A stretch of DNA of 64,000 nt from Mycogone perniciosa (Eukaryota; Ascomycota; Sordariomycetes; Hypocreales; Hypocreaceae): NCBI GenBank assembly GCA_025331125.1, contig JAOALB010000191.1, positions 1 to 64,000 on the forward strand. Reading direction: 5' to 3'. A program made the translations under genes and the position numbers. Positions 52,667 through 63,242 of this stretch are shown here, piece after piece. The notes under the pieces are model-generated. The model did no database searches and had not been told where the DNA came from. It saw nothing but the letters and a program-made list of their open reading frames with translations. Each line of letters starts with the position of its first letter. Positions within the stretch are counted from its first letter, which is position 1.

Positions 52667-53756
52667 GTTTGGTGGCGTTGAGGGGCGCTGGTGATAACAG
52701 ATAAATTTGAACAAGACAATTGGTAAGGTGACTGGAGAAGAGCAAAAGCGAGAGCGAAAAGAAGAGGTGGAAGGTTGGGGGGTGAAACCCTAACGTGTAA
52801 GAAACTTGGAACAATTTTACACAGCTCGCATAAGCAAAATAGGAGTTTCTTGGTTGGAGGATGGTGTGGGTTTGGATTAGAAAATGGCCCAGCTCTCGCC
52901 CAGGCGCCCTAAAAGAAGGCCATGATATCGGACAAGGGGAGCTCAACTCCGACACCCGTTAATAACAACAGACAGGGCTTTTTTGTGTCATTTGCTTGAG
53001 AAGAGCAAGTATGTCCTCCTAGTGATGAGTAACATAAAGTGAATGATTCGATTGTGAGATGTGAAGTGGGGTAGTTGTAGAAGTCCGACTCTGTTCGGAG
53101 CAAAATGGCATATTTTGTCGGACTTGGCTTGACACATTCGGGGCGTTGTGGCCGACTGCTCCATGCCCTTGCAGATGGATGTTGACAGAGCAAACACAAC
53201 CAATACACTTCTATCTCTTATTGTGATTAAGAATCTCCATCAGGAAGGATAGCAATTATATGTCATGGCTTGGCCGGATTACACTAGATTCTCATCAGCG
53301 TGCGACCAAACCTTGTTTCATAGCCAGATAAATGTGCCCCGCTGTCCAAGCCCTGCATCTAGACTCCCTGTCACTCCCAAGAACGAATTCTACTTATGCG
53401 AACAACAACATCATCGGTATGATCTAACTTCTTTTCTAATAATATATTCAGTTATTTTGCCACATTATGGCGTGCTGATGTCCTTGATGGATTAGTGCAG
53501 CGCTATGCTTCTTCTGATATGAGTTCCATACTGTTGGGTCTGCATTTCAATCACTCTTCAACAGGCATCTGCGACCCTCCCGTGAATTGCGATGTGAACA
53601 ATAAATAGATAGCTAGACACGAGAATCAAGTCAAGACACCTTCACTTCCGATCTCTCACTATCATATCTTGCAATTTCTTGTAACGATCCTTCTACTGCT
53701 TATTGTATTCACCTTCATTCTAGACCCCAAAGCCACTGTAACTATCTCATCTCAAG
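52667..53756. promoter_or_regulatory. Shared divergent promoter region, ABC and MFS transporter genes
   Basis: 1.09 kb between divergent start codons, normal GC, with no credible gene; the short frames here lack homology-like motifs and splice logic. On the MFS side a TATA-like ATAAATAGAT lies at 53,601-53,610, followed by a pyrimidine-rich leader up to CAAGATGG. A CCG-N8-CGG palindrome is at 53,084-53,099. The arrangement permits co-regulation of both transporters, which is inference. Confidence 0.6.
53084..53099. promoter_or_regulatory. Candidate zinc-cluster binding palindrome TCCGA-N6-TCGGA
   Basis: A perfect 5-bp palindrome with a 6-nt spacer gives CCG-N8-CGG, an everted pair of the CGG half-sites recognised by many Zn2Cys6 regulators. 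Another TCGGAC half-site follows at about 53,118. The match is short and could be chance; no regulator is assigned. Confidence 0.3.
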
Positions 53757-55627
53757 ATGGTGGATAAGTCCAGCCCTCCAACGGCTTGGTGGCATGACCG
53801 TGGTTTAAGGAATATGTATCTGTCACTGCCTATTGTCATTCTTAGTAGTTCGTACCAGGGTTTCGACGGTATGATCATGAACGGCCTGCAACTGCTACCA
53901 TCTTGGCAAAAAGGTAATTCTCTCAGAGGGCCGCCCCGATTTGTGAAAACCGGACTAAACTTGACTTTAACACCTTGTTCCAGAGTTCGACTATCCGACC
54001 GGCCCTATCCTAGGGACTCTCAACTCGATTCAAAGTGTTGGTGCTCTTGTCGCTCTGCCCTTTGTCGGCTGGATAGTTGACAAGATTGGTCGCCGCTGGT
54101 CTATCGCATTCGGGGCAACATGGACACTCATCGGTGCTATTCTCCAAGGCTCCTCAAAGCATATCGCCCAGTTCATCATTGCGCGTTTCCTCATTGGTTG
54201 GGGATTGGCTTTTGTTGTTGTTGGTGCGCCACTGTTACTGACTGAGTTGGCCCCCCCAAAGCACCGAGGCACTATCCTGTCTTACTTCCCAACTGCCTGG
54301 TATACTGGCGCGATTATTGCCGCCTGGACGACTTATGGCACTCAGTTCATTCAGAACTCTTGGTCATGGAGAATTCCCAGTCTCCTCCAGGGTGTTCCAG
54401 CCATCATTCAGATCGCACTTATCTGGATTGTACCCGAGAGCCCACGTTGGCTCATCTCCAAGGGAAAGGGAGGTGAAGCAAGAAAAATCCTCATTAACTG
54501 CCACGCCAATGGTGACGAGAACAGTGGCATTGTGGATGCCGAGTATACACAGATCAAGGATGCTATCCTTCAAGATGCCCAATACAAGCGCCAAGGAAGC
54601 TTCATGGATCTCATTCGCACGAAACCAAACAGGCGAAGACTTATTATTGTTACCTTTTGTGGTCTGTTTCTTGAGGTAAGCAGACAGCCAACATTCAAAA
54701 TGCATGTTACGTAGTATAGGGGCTGGACACTAAGTTTTCTAGATTTCGGGAAATGGGCTAGTCCAAATCTACCTTCACAAAGTTCTGAATAGCATTGGAA
54801 TCACAAGTGTCATCCAACAAACAACGATTAATGGCTGCTTGTCTATTTACAACTTTGTACTGGCACTAGGAGCATCGTTCCTTGTAGACAAAGTCGGTCG
54901 TCGAAAGCTCTTTCTCATCTCCACCTCGGGCATGTTCTTCGCCTTTATCCTTTGGACCACTTTCGCCGCCTGTAAGTAGCTGCTTCTCAGTGCAATGGCT
55001 CAGGAGGGATTTTGCCATCATATGGGAGAGCCCTCATTGTCCTTGCAGCTGCTGACTTTCTCCATTAGTGTATACCACGTATCAAACGCGCAATTTTGCT
55101 ATTGGCGTCCTTGTCTCCATCTTCCTCTCCAATGGCGCCTACGATCTTGGATGGACTCCTTTGTGGGCCTATCCTGCCGAGCTTCTCCAATTTGAAACAC
55201 GAGCCCGTGGCGTCGCATACATGACCGGCGTCATGCACGCCGCAGGCTTTTTTTCTACCTTTGTCAATCCCATCGGATTAGAGAACATCGGATGGAAGTA
55301 CTACATTGCCTACATTGTTTACACATTTCTTGAGGTATGGCCAAAGCCAAAATATTCAATCACCCAGGCGTTTGACCCAAATGTCGATGTAAAAGTAACT
55401 TGGGACTGATGTTTCGCTTCTAGCTCGTTGCTGTCTGGTATTTTTTTGTTGAAACCAAAAGCTATACTCTAGAGGAGATTGGCACCATCTTTGAGACACC
55501 TGGACTTACATGGAAGCAACGGAGGAATATGAAGGCACCCCGTTTAATCCATGATTTAAACTCTGCCGAAGAAGAAGGGGAGACTAATAAGAGGAGAGAT
55601 GTATATGTGGTGAATGAAGAGCTATAA
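53757..55627 (+). CDS. MFS sugar-porter family transporter (lactose-permease-like)
   Basis: Predicted 12-TM proton-coupled sugar (or sugar-like solute) uptake protein of the plasma membrane. Five exons; introns 53,914-53,983, 54,676-54,742, 54,972-55,068 and 55,335-55,423, all GT-AG, giving 515 aa. Sugar-porter hallmarks in order: an N-terminal QGFDGMIMNGLQ helix as in fungal lactose-permease-like carriers, DKIGRR after TM2, ELAPPKHRG after TM4, PESPRWL after TM6, DKVGRRKLF after TM8, PAELLQFETRARG after TM10, and FVETKSYTLEEI after TM12. The C-terminus is hydrophilic and acidic/basic (SAEEEGETNKRRD). The start is the first ATG after a pyrimidine-rich leader with A at -3. It is convergent with the PABA synthase gene. 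The substrate is not determinable from sequence; quinate or cellodextrin carriers of the same family are alternatives. Confidence 0.93.
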
Positions 55628-56718
55628 GATACCGAGTGTCTGTCCTTTGGTGGTTGGGTCAGAATTGAATAAAATCATGGGAATATGTACCAAGTTTTAT
55701 GCTATTCTCTGCTGGTAATCAAGGTTCCCTCTCCTGTGTCATCGCCACTGACCACGCGATCGCATTACGCGATAATAACACTGGCTAAGTCTGAATCGTG
55801 AAGCATTATGATTCCTATTTTTGTATGGGCTCTTCTGTTCTCTGTTGGTGGATGAACTGAACACGGGTACCGGCCGCAAGATACGTGAGTGTAACACCAT
55901 TCAAAACTTGGGTCAAAAGCATGTTTGCTGGACAAGGCACTCAAACTGTGCAGACGGCAGAAAGGAAGGGCGATACATGCACAAGAATGACCAGACCGAT
56001 ACCATGTACTAACAACTGAACAGGCTCAACCGCTCGGGCATGATGAATTGTGGTAACCACCCTAGCCAGACAAGTTACCATTATTGTCTTTTTACCATCT
56101 GTGACTTCAATTACCCCTTCGGAGCCACCAGGTAATTAGGGAACACTCTCAGCCTGACATGAATACCATTCCCTGGAGCTACTGCAGAGATTAGTCTCAT
56201 TGCTGTCGCGTATTAGCGCGTGCATTATTTAGTATCTGAATTAAATCATTACTTCTGCTTGCACTTGACTGGTCGGTCCGAATGTCCTCTGCTGGATACT
56301 CGGGCCGACCAGTCAACCCCCGCCGAGCATCTGCACGTCTATTCACCAAAGGATTTTCGCAATTGTTTCTGTCACCCTCTTCCCCATGTATGTGGCTACT
56401 CAGATTTTTTTGGTGCACAAAACTTTGTTTCAGAAAATGGGGTGGAGAGATAATACGGCTACTTGCTCTTCAAAGCACCCAATGGAGTAGTTGGTAATAT
56501 AATGCAGCGCAAATACCCGTTCAACGTCATCAAATACAGATATTAATGCAACACTCAAAGCGAGGCTATCCCTATGAGCCAAATAGCGAAAAGCCTTTGA
56601 TTTAATAACTTGAACCAAACGTATAGGTTAGAGTTTTGTCCCGTAGTAAATAAAACGGCGGGTTATAGAGACGGTGTTTAATAATCAAAGTGTTGCCCAC
56701 GGACATGAAATATTTTCC
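55628..56718. other. Intergenic region between two convergent 3' ends, no gene
   Basis: 1.09 kb between the stop codons of the MFS and PABA synthase genes. The small frames on both strands lack family motifs or conserved splice sites, so I call none. It contains the inverted repeat at 56,265-56,316. The polyadenylation regions of both genes must lie here. Confidence 0.65.
56265..56316. repeat. GC-rich inverted repeat with 17-bp arms
   Basis: Arms 56,265-56,281 (TTGACTGGTCGGTCCGA) and 56,300-56,316 are reverse complements except one base, around an 18-nt loop. It sits about midway between convergent genes. It could fold as a hairpin, act as a transcript end, or be a small transposon relic. 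Confidence 0.8.
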
Positions 56719-59462
56719 TTAGACTGCCACAGCAGCCTGGAGTCGATGCTCATGATCCAAGTGACTCTTACCCTGCGCAAAGAAATTACCCACTGGCACC
56801 TCCACCCCCCCCTTCTTCGGGTGTGCTCTCGCAACAGCGTTCGCTTTGACCATAACCTCGTTCCATTCCTTGTCTGTCTCACTGAGCCACGTAATTGCCC
56901 CGCCAGCACCAAGCTCAAGCTGCTCGCCAGTATGAAGAATAGTCCGGATCACAACGGATTGATCGACAGTCCCACTCGCGCAGATATAACCCAAGCTTCC
57001 TGAGTAGACTCCACGGTCACGGTTGTTCTCGAGGTCGTCTAAAATCTGAACAGAGCGAAGTTTCGGTGCGCCGGTCATTGAGCCAGGCGGGAAGCAGCGC
57101 TCAATGACTTTGACACCACCTATAGACGGGGCGATATGGGATCGGATTGTTGTGACGAGCTAGAAAGGTGTTAAGAGTTTTTGTATACGTTGCAGCAGCA
57201 TACGGGCTTAAACATACCTGGTGCACAGTCTCGTATGATTCGACGTGGAGCAGCTTCGGTACAGTGATGGAACTTGATGACGAAATGTTATGAAGATCCG
57301 ACCGAATAAGATCAACAATCTGGCACGAAGAGTGACTTGTTAGCCCATTGAGTGTGAATATAACAAAGTTTAGTTCCCTACCATTAGGTTCTCGGCGAGT
57401 TCCTTGACATCTGTGGCCAGCTGATGTTTCCTCCGCTCATTCTCCTCAGCATCAGAGCTGACAGCCAAGGTACCTTTGATAGGTTTCATCTCTGCAACAC
57501 CATCGCTGTCAATTGAGATAAATCTCTCTGGAGATGAGGACAAGATTGTGTTGTCGTGGGAAGTAAAGCGTATGAAGGCGGAGTAAGGCGCTGGATTCCT
57601 CACTCGCAAATCCAAGTAGAGACAGTATGGGTCTACTGTTGGGCTTTTTGCTTTGAATTTGGTCGTCAAGGTGAGCTCGTACGTCTCTCCTTCCTTAATG
57701 GCCTCCTTTGCAACTCTAATTGTTTGTGCATAAGAGGACTCGTCATCAAGCGCAACAAAGTCTGGCAGAGGATGAGGCTCAATATGTGGCGGAGAAGGAG
57801 GCGCAGCGAAGACTTCACGAATGCGGGTCAATAAATGTGCGAATTCTTCCTCATCCATTCCAATCTTGCTGGATGCTCCAATGGCGTCACCAATAGGGTC
57901 GTCCTCGCCTCTGCGGATGAGACTGAAGATTGTCCACTCTCCCGTGTAGTTGTCCAGTCGAAGGACAGTATTAACGAACATTAATTCGCTATCCGTGTGC
58001 TTTGGTTCAACCTGTTGCTCCTCTGGTCTATAATGGTAACCTGGGAGTGATTCACGCTTCAACTCATAGCCGAAATAACCGATAAGTCCCACTTGTAGGA
58101 GTGGCTGGCCCACATCGGCCTCCTGGTTGAGAGATTCAGCGGGGATTGCCTCTGTATTTCCTGCAATCACTTCCCGGTGGAAGTCATCCAGCCAGGTCCA
58201 GTATGGCACGGCAAGCCCCTCCGACTTGATTTGCTTGCCGTGCTGATATAGAGAGAGGACGCGAGATTTAGATGAGTAGCTTAAGGAGAAGGACCCAGAC
58301 GCAAGATACGAGTTCCTGGAATGGGAGTCTCGGACCTGTGAACGATTAGTGTATAAGAATATACATTATGTATATGCATGATAAGCAAGGTGGGTGTACC
58401 TTTGCGCTATCTAGCCACACCTCTCCATCCAGAGATACTCCCTTGAACACACTTTGAAATATTACTTGTGGAGCTGGTCCCTTTCCAAGGGTGGCTGATT
58501 TGATGAAGTAAGGCAAGGCTTTTGGAGGTGGAATGGCTAGATCGTCTGACTGTGGCAGTCTGCTCGCCTGATCCATAATTACATTCTCTTTAATAATATG
58601 GTCAGGCAAATGTGAGTTTTTTGGAATTTGTCTTTTGCTCCAATGGTTCACAGGCGAGTTTGTTGCCCAAAAGTCGAGAACGATGTCCCGGAAATTTCGG
58701 ACAATCTGGTCCCCATAAGCCGAGCGGACGCTTTCCGGGTGCCACTGAATACCGAAAATAGGTTGATGTCGATGTTGAAGTCCCATCAAGACTTTTTGAG
58801 AAAGATCCTCAGGGTCATAGGTCCATGCAGTAATCTCAAGTTCAGATGGAAGGCCTGCAAGTTAATCAAAGACATTAGCGACAGCCTTATCTTGAACTCA
58901 CTGGTAGAGTGGAATTCAGATATGGTAATAATACGTACTGTCAATATCAAGAACCAGGCTGTTATACCGCACACCATCGAACTTTTGAGGCAGACCCTTT
59001 AGCACGCCAATGTTCTTATGATGGACTTGACATATCTGGCCATGCTTAATATTTGGTGTATGTATGATCCTTGCACCAAATGTTGTGCCAATGCCCTGAT
59101 GGCCAAGACAGATGCCCAGAATGGGAATGTTGACCTCTTGAATTAGTTTGGAGTTGAATCCAAAATCAGTCTCTCTTTCCGGTGTACCTGGTCCAGGGGA
59201 GAGAATGATTGCATCCAATGACGGGAGTAGTTGAGACTTGAAGTGCTCCCTGTGCAATACAAGTTAGGTCCGCCCGGGCATTATCATTATTTGGTCAAGT
59301 TTCATAAACATACCAGGAAAATTGGTCAAAACGGACTATTGCCACAGCCCATTCAGGATACGACCCTCCATCTGAGCCTTGCTGAGTTCCTTGAAGTAGT
59401 TGAAGGATGTTATTGGTATAGGAGTCATAGTGATCAATAATGAGAACTCTAATAGTGCCCAT
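56719..59462 (-). CDS. Bifunctional aminodeoxychorismate (PABA) synthase, PabA-PabB fusion
   Basis: Cytosolic enzyme converting chorismate plus glutamine to 4-amino-4-deoxychorismate, the precursor of p-aminobenzoate and folate. Six exons; introns 59,250-59,313, 58,855-58,938, 58,336-58,399, 57,320-57,381 and 57,160-57,217; 803 aa in one frame. The N-terminal class I glutamine amidotransferase has SPGPGTPE, GICLGHQGIG (nucleophile Cys97) and IQWHPES (His192, Glu194), so its triad is complete. The C-terminal chorismate-binding half has PIKGT with Lys592, the lysine that marks ADC synthases (anthranilate synthase has PIAGT), then ENLMIVDLIRSDL, PPGSMTGAPK and ELGAGGAITWLSE. The start MGTIRVLIIDHYDSYTNN is the expected amidotransferase N-terminus. 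It corresponds to yeast ABZ1 and Aspergillus pabaA. It may be the housekeeping gene or a second copy supplying a metabolite; the window does not decide. Confidence 0.93.
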
Positions 59463-60375
59463 GGCTACGGTTAATTAGAGAACAAATGATTGACGATAGA
59501 GTGATGGGTGATACGCGTGATTTATTGGTAGAATTGAAGTGCAATGGACGAACCGCATTTGCAGCAGATCTTTCCCGTCCAATTGTGGCTTTATAACATA
59601 TTTAGCATACACTATCTACGAGGTATATTGTATGTCTGCATCCGTAACATAGAGACTCCTCACACCCGCCCATAGCCGTGTCAGTCCGTATTGGTAAGGT
59701 AAGATTGTGAAGTAACCCGTCGTTTGATCAAGCATGCCAAGCCAAACTCGTAGCAGTTTTGATCCTGTACCCATCAGCGTTTCGGAGCAGATTAACCACA
59801 ATAGGACTCATACATGCCGTTATCTGCATCAAGAATGAGATCAATCCTATATGACGACGACTTGACACTGCCACCATGTCGCCTGAGATGCGTCGGGCAT
59901 ACCAGCAGACGAACTGCCCAGAGATCCCAGTATGATTCCAGAACCAGATTAACTCCGAGGCCAAATAATGGTATGCAGCAGCCATGCATCTCTGAGGCTG
60001 GCAGGGGCATGGCCCTGTAGATAACCTCGGGCCACGGCGCTTAAGCGACCCTGTGCAGCGCATTGATTGCCCGTATGGTCGGAGACCTCGCTATAAGGAT
60101 GGTATATTACAATAGCAGACATATATCCTAAAGCCGATCTACCTCTACGTGACCTGGGTCTGATGATGACATTGAAATATCATATTGTGAGATTCCATAT
60201 TAGTCTTGTTCGTCCGTCGCCTTGCTTTCGGACATTGCCACCCCCATTTTCCATTGTCTCGGAGGTACCTAGATAACTGCAGGTCGTCCTCTCTCCTCCG
60301 TGCCTGGACAGTTCCTCGCCTTGCCTTTCTGTCTGCGTCGGAGCAGCGCGTCGACCACAGACGAGCGAACAAACA
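59463..60375. promoter_or_regulatory. Divergent promoter region between PABA synthase and the zinc-finger regulator
   Basis: 0.9 kb of normal-composition sequence without credible genes; the overlapping short frames on both strands have no family motifs. It must hold the promoters of both genes. I could not define a TATA box or a strong binding-site repeat. Confidence 0.55.
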
Positions 60376-62766
60376 ATGCAGGCTGCTGGTGTAACAGTCG
60401 GCGCCCACTCTGGCTCACGCCGAGACCGAGACCGAGACCGAGAGCCCTCTGGACAGGGTCCCTGGCGCTGTGGAAATTGCCCCAAGGAGTTTGCTCAAAG
60501 TAAGTACTGCTACTAGTGATGCTAGTTTGTAACCACGGGCGTGCTCTTCCCCCAAGTTTGCCACGCCCTTTGTGCAATTGTAGGCGGTTTACACGCCAAC
60601 GCCGCCCCATCTCACACCCCCACACTATTATCTCATCTTTATGGGAACCTTCATCACAAACAAGCTCTTTCGAGTCATTGACTAACTTTGGGGGTCATGT
60701 TTCAATCCCGTCTCGCATAGAAGAGTATCGAGACAAACACCAGCGGCGTTGCATTCAAGCGTCAAGTAGGCAGAGACTGTCGAAACAAAAGTCGTGCGTC
60801 GCATGTGCTGCATCCAAGCTGGGATGTGACCTCAGCACCCCGTCATGCTCTCGTTGTCTTAACAGGAACAAACGCTGCCAGTACGTTTCATCATCATCCA
60901 TCGACGTGTCAGCCCAACGAAACCAGCAACAGTGGCAGCAGCGAGGGCAACCAGACGTACAAACACAGGGAAACCACGAGCAATTGCTATATCGTGGCGA
61001 CGAAGCACATTCAAGTCTTGGTAAGAATGTAGGTTCTGGGAATATTCCCCCGACGGATACATCGCCCGAACTGGACACCAATATGAGAGTTCCAACTGGG
61101 TCAGACCATGGCGAAGCTTCATCTTTGATGGCTCTCTCCACACCCCCGCCACAGCATCCGCATCGTCTACCCGTCCCTTCATCACATCTCGCTCTCGGGG
61201 GCTGGCCCATGGAATCACCGCCACATGCCAGACGGGATGTGTCGGATCAACTCGCAGATGGGCCGTTGAGGGATGCGGGAATAAGCCCGGACTGGCTGAG
61301 ACAAAATATTTATCCATTCGGTACAGCTGGTAGTGATAGTGGCGAGTCTACGTCCCGGTGGCAGCGCAACGGACACTGGCCGTCGGGAAGTCCATTCATG
61401 TCATCTGATGGCTCGATTTCGGCTGAAATGGAGGATGTCAACGGGAATTCCGTCACTGGTATCTCCAAAGATGACTTCAACTTTGACCTTCTTGGCTCAC
61501 TGGGGGTACTGACCCGGAATCACATTGCCTCGGCGCTTAATGCACAGCAATCACCACTGTCAGCAATGCTACGCCCCCAAACTTCAACCAACAGCCCGGG
61601 TATGAGCATGGCACCACCTGTTGGAATCATCGCTATCCAGGACCAAAGTCCTTTGAGCGAAATGGAGGGAGATGGTAGTATGAGAGCGACTCTACATGAC
61701 GCCGTGAAAATGGCATATGGTGGATCCTCCTTATCTGGTGTTGTGCTGGGAGGGAAATTCGAGGAGAATGGCCGGCAGCGATGCCCGTTCCACAAACTCA
61801 ACACCGACGATGACCTAGTTCGCATTATCTGCGACTACCCGAGAATCATGGTTTGACCGGGCGAATATCCGCCGTTTGTGCATCACAAGCTGTATCGCTG
61901 TGCCGCAGGTGATATTTCAGAGCCGTTGGCTAGGGCATTCTGCTGTGTCGGCGCCTTCTATGCTTCCGTCCCCACAAGTGAGACTTTTGTGTATTCGTTG
62001 ATTAACGAGGAGAGCAGCAAGCTTGTGAAGATATTTGTAAGTTTTACTCGCAGTCCTGTAGTTGAGCTGTATCAGACTCATTCTAACAACCTTTCAGCAC
62101 CAATGGTCGGGCTCAGACAGCGACATGTTGGCAGTAGTACATGCCATGTGTATATATCAGATACTTGGCTTTTTCGTCAGCAGCAGTCCAGCCCAAGCGC
62201 GCTTATCTGAATTACTGCATTTATTTTTCCTGAAGGCATGTTGATTTAATTTTGCATCATCAACCTATTTGCGGTTCATAGAATCATACATCACGGATTA
62301 TTGAGTTGATAATAACTGGTTTTAGATGACACGGAGGCTTATCCAGCAGTATTTCCAGTCCACGACTGACGAAGACAATGAAGTCAATTGGAGAAAATGG
62401 ATTATGAAAGAGACCATTCGGCGAACTGTATTCCTTGTTAATACCATCAACACACTGTCCTGCAGAATCCAGAAGCAGAATCCGTACTACTTCGAGCCTC
62501 TCGATGACAACCTTGTCCGAAATATGACACTTCCTGCGCCAGAGTCTGTTTGGAAGGCGTCCTCGAGCGAAGAGTGGATGGCTGCCAAAGCCCAGCTAGG
62601 GTTGGAGGACACGGCACGTAGCAGACTCACAATTCAACAAGTAGTTGGGCAGTTCATGGCGGATGGCGACACCAGCGATCACCGCAGCAGCGATAATTGC
62701 CGTGTACAGTACGAACAGTTCGATGAGTTTACGAAACTAATTGTTGCCACGGCGAGCAACGGGTGA
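60376..62766 (+). pseudogene. C2HC + Zn2Cys6 fungal transcription factor, interrupted by an in-frame TGA
   Basis: Predicted nuclear regulator. Exons 60,376-60,499, 60,721-62,036, 62,098-62,235 and 62,326-62,766 total 2,019 nt, in one frame. Exon 1 plus the start of exon 2 encode a C-X2-C-X12-H-X3-C finger (WRCGNCPKEF...KHQRRC, about 31-52). Then comes a Zn2Cys6 cluster C-X2-C-X6-C-X6-C-X2-C-X6-C (SCVACAASKLGCD..., about 66-93). A Gln/Ser/Pro-rich linker follows. The fungal-specific regulatory domain spans about 405-620 (DDLVRIICDYPR, PPFVHHKLYRC, AFCCVGAFYAS, MTRRLIQQY). Codon 420 (61,854-61,856) is TGA in the middle of a conserved run, with the same frame continuing on both sides, so the visible product is 419 aa. 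The third intron (62,236-62,325) has a GC donor. An alternative ATG at 60,516 would drop the first finger. The stop could be a real null allele, a sequencing error or readthrough. Confidence 0.85.
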
Positions 62767-63242
62767 GGAAGGTGGACTTCAATTAGAGTGGGGGGGATTT
62801 GAAGACAGGTGATGAGCTCTATAATCTTTCTTTGAGGAAGATTTTTTTTCTCATACATGGGCTGAGCTGTTGTTTGTCGGGTCCGATTTGTCGTCCAGTC
62901 ATGATCATCATAGGCAGTCCCAGATTTAGACCCCGATTCGATTTCTTTCGCTTTTCCAACCAAGTTGATTTAAAATGAGATATATGTCAAACGATACCTA
63001 ATGGTACAGTTTGAAATACGATGAAGTGCTGTATTTTATGAGGCTCAACAGCTGTCGGAACGACTGCCGGAAAAGAAAACCTAACTGCAGACCTGAGCAT
63101 CCAACAAAGCCTTCCCTGACTAGCTCCCTGACTTTATTGCTCACTAACACTTAGAAACTAGCTAACTCTCCTCGGGCTAATTTCTTGCAGGATAACCCCT
63201 TTCATAACTAGCTTAGCTTGGGTGCGACTCCAGAGAATAGAT
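62767..63242. other. Intergenic region between convergent genes, no gene
   Basis: 476 bp between the regulator stop codon and the stop codon of the next gene on the other strand. The minus-strand frame at 62,679-62,963 overlaps the regulator exon antisense and lacks features of a real gene. I see nothing else. Confidence 0.6.

Noticed and set aside
52909..53208. Overlapping ~100-residue minus-strand frames in the ABC-MFS intergenic region
   Set aside because: Two overlapping frames, no motifs, no splice logic; best read as promoter sequence.
55821..56497. Several short frames between the MFS and PABA synthase genes
   Set aside because: They overlap on both strands, cross the inverted repeat and show no conserved motif.
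56719..59462. Anthranilate synthase (TrpE-TrpG type) or phenazine PhzE-like enzyme
   Set aside because: The chorismate-binding domain has PIKGT with lysine, the ADC synthase mark, rather than PIAGT. The amidotransferase is N-terminal, as in fungal PABA synthase.
59616..60063. Short minus-strand frames upstream of the PABA synthase
   Set aside because: Two frames overlap each other in different phases with no recognisable domain; they lie in the divergent promoter region.
61851..61919. Intron starting GTTTGA that would remove the TGA in the regulator
   Set aside because: The donor is poor and both nearby acceptors give lengths that are not multiples of three. They would also delete the conserved PPFVHHKLYRC segment.
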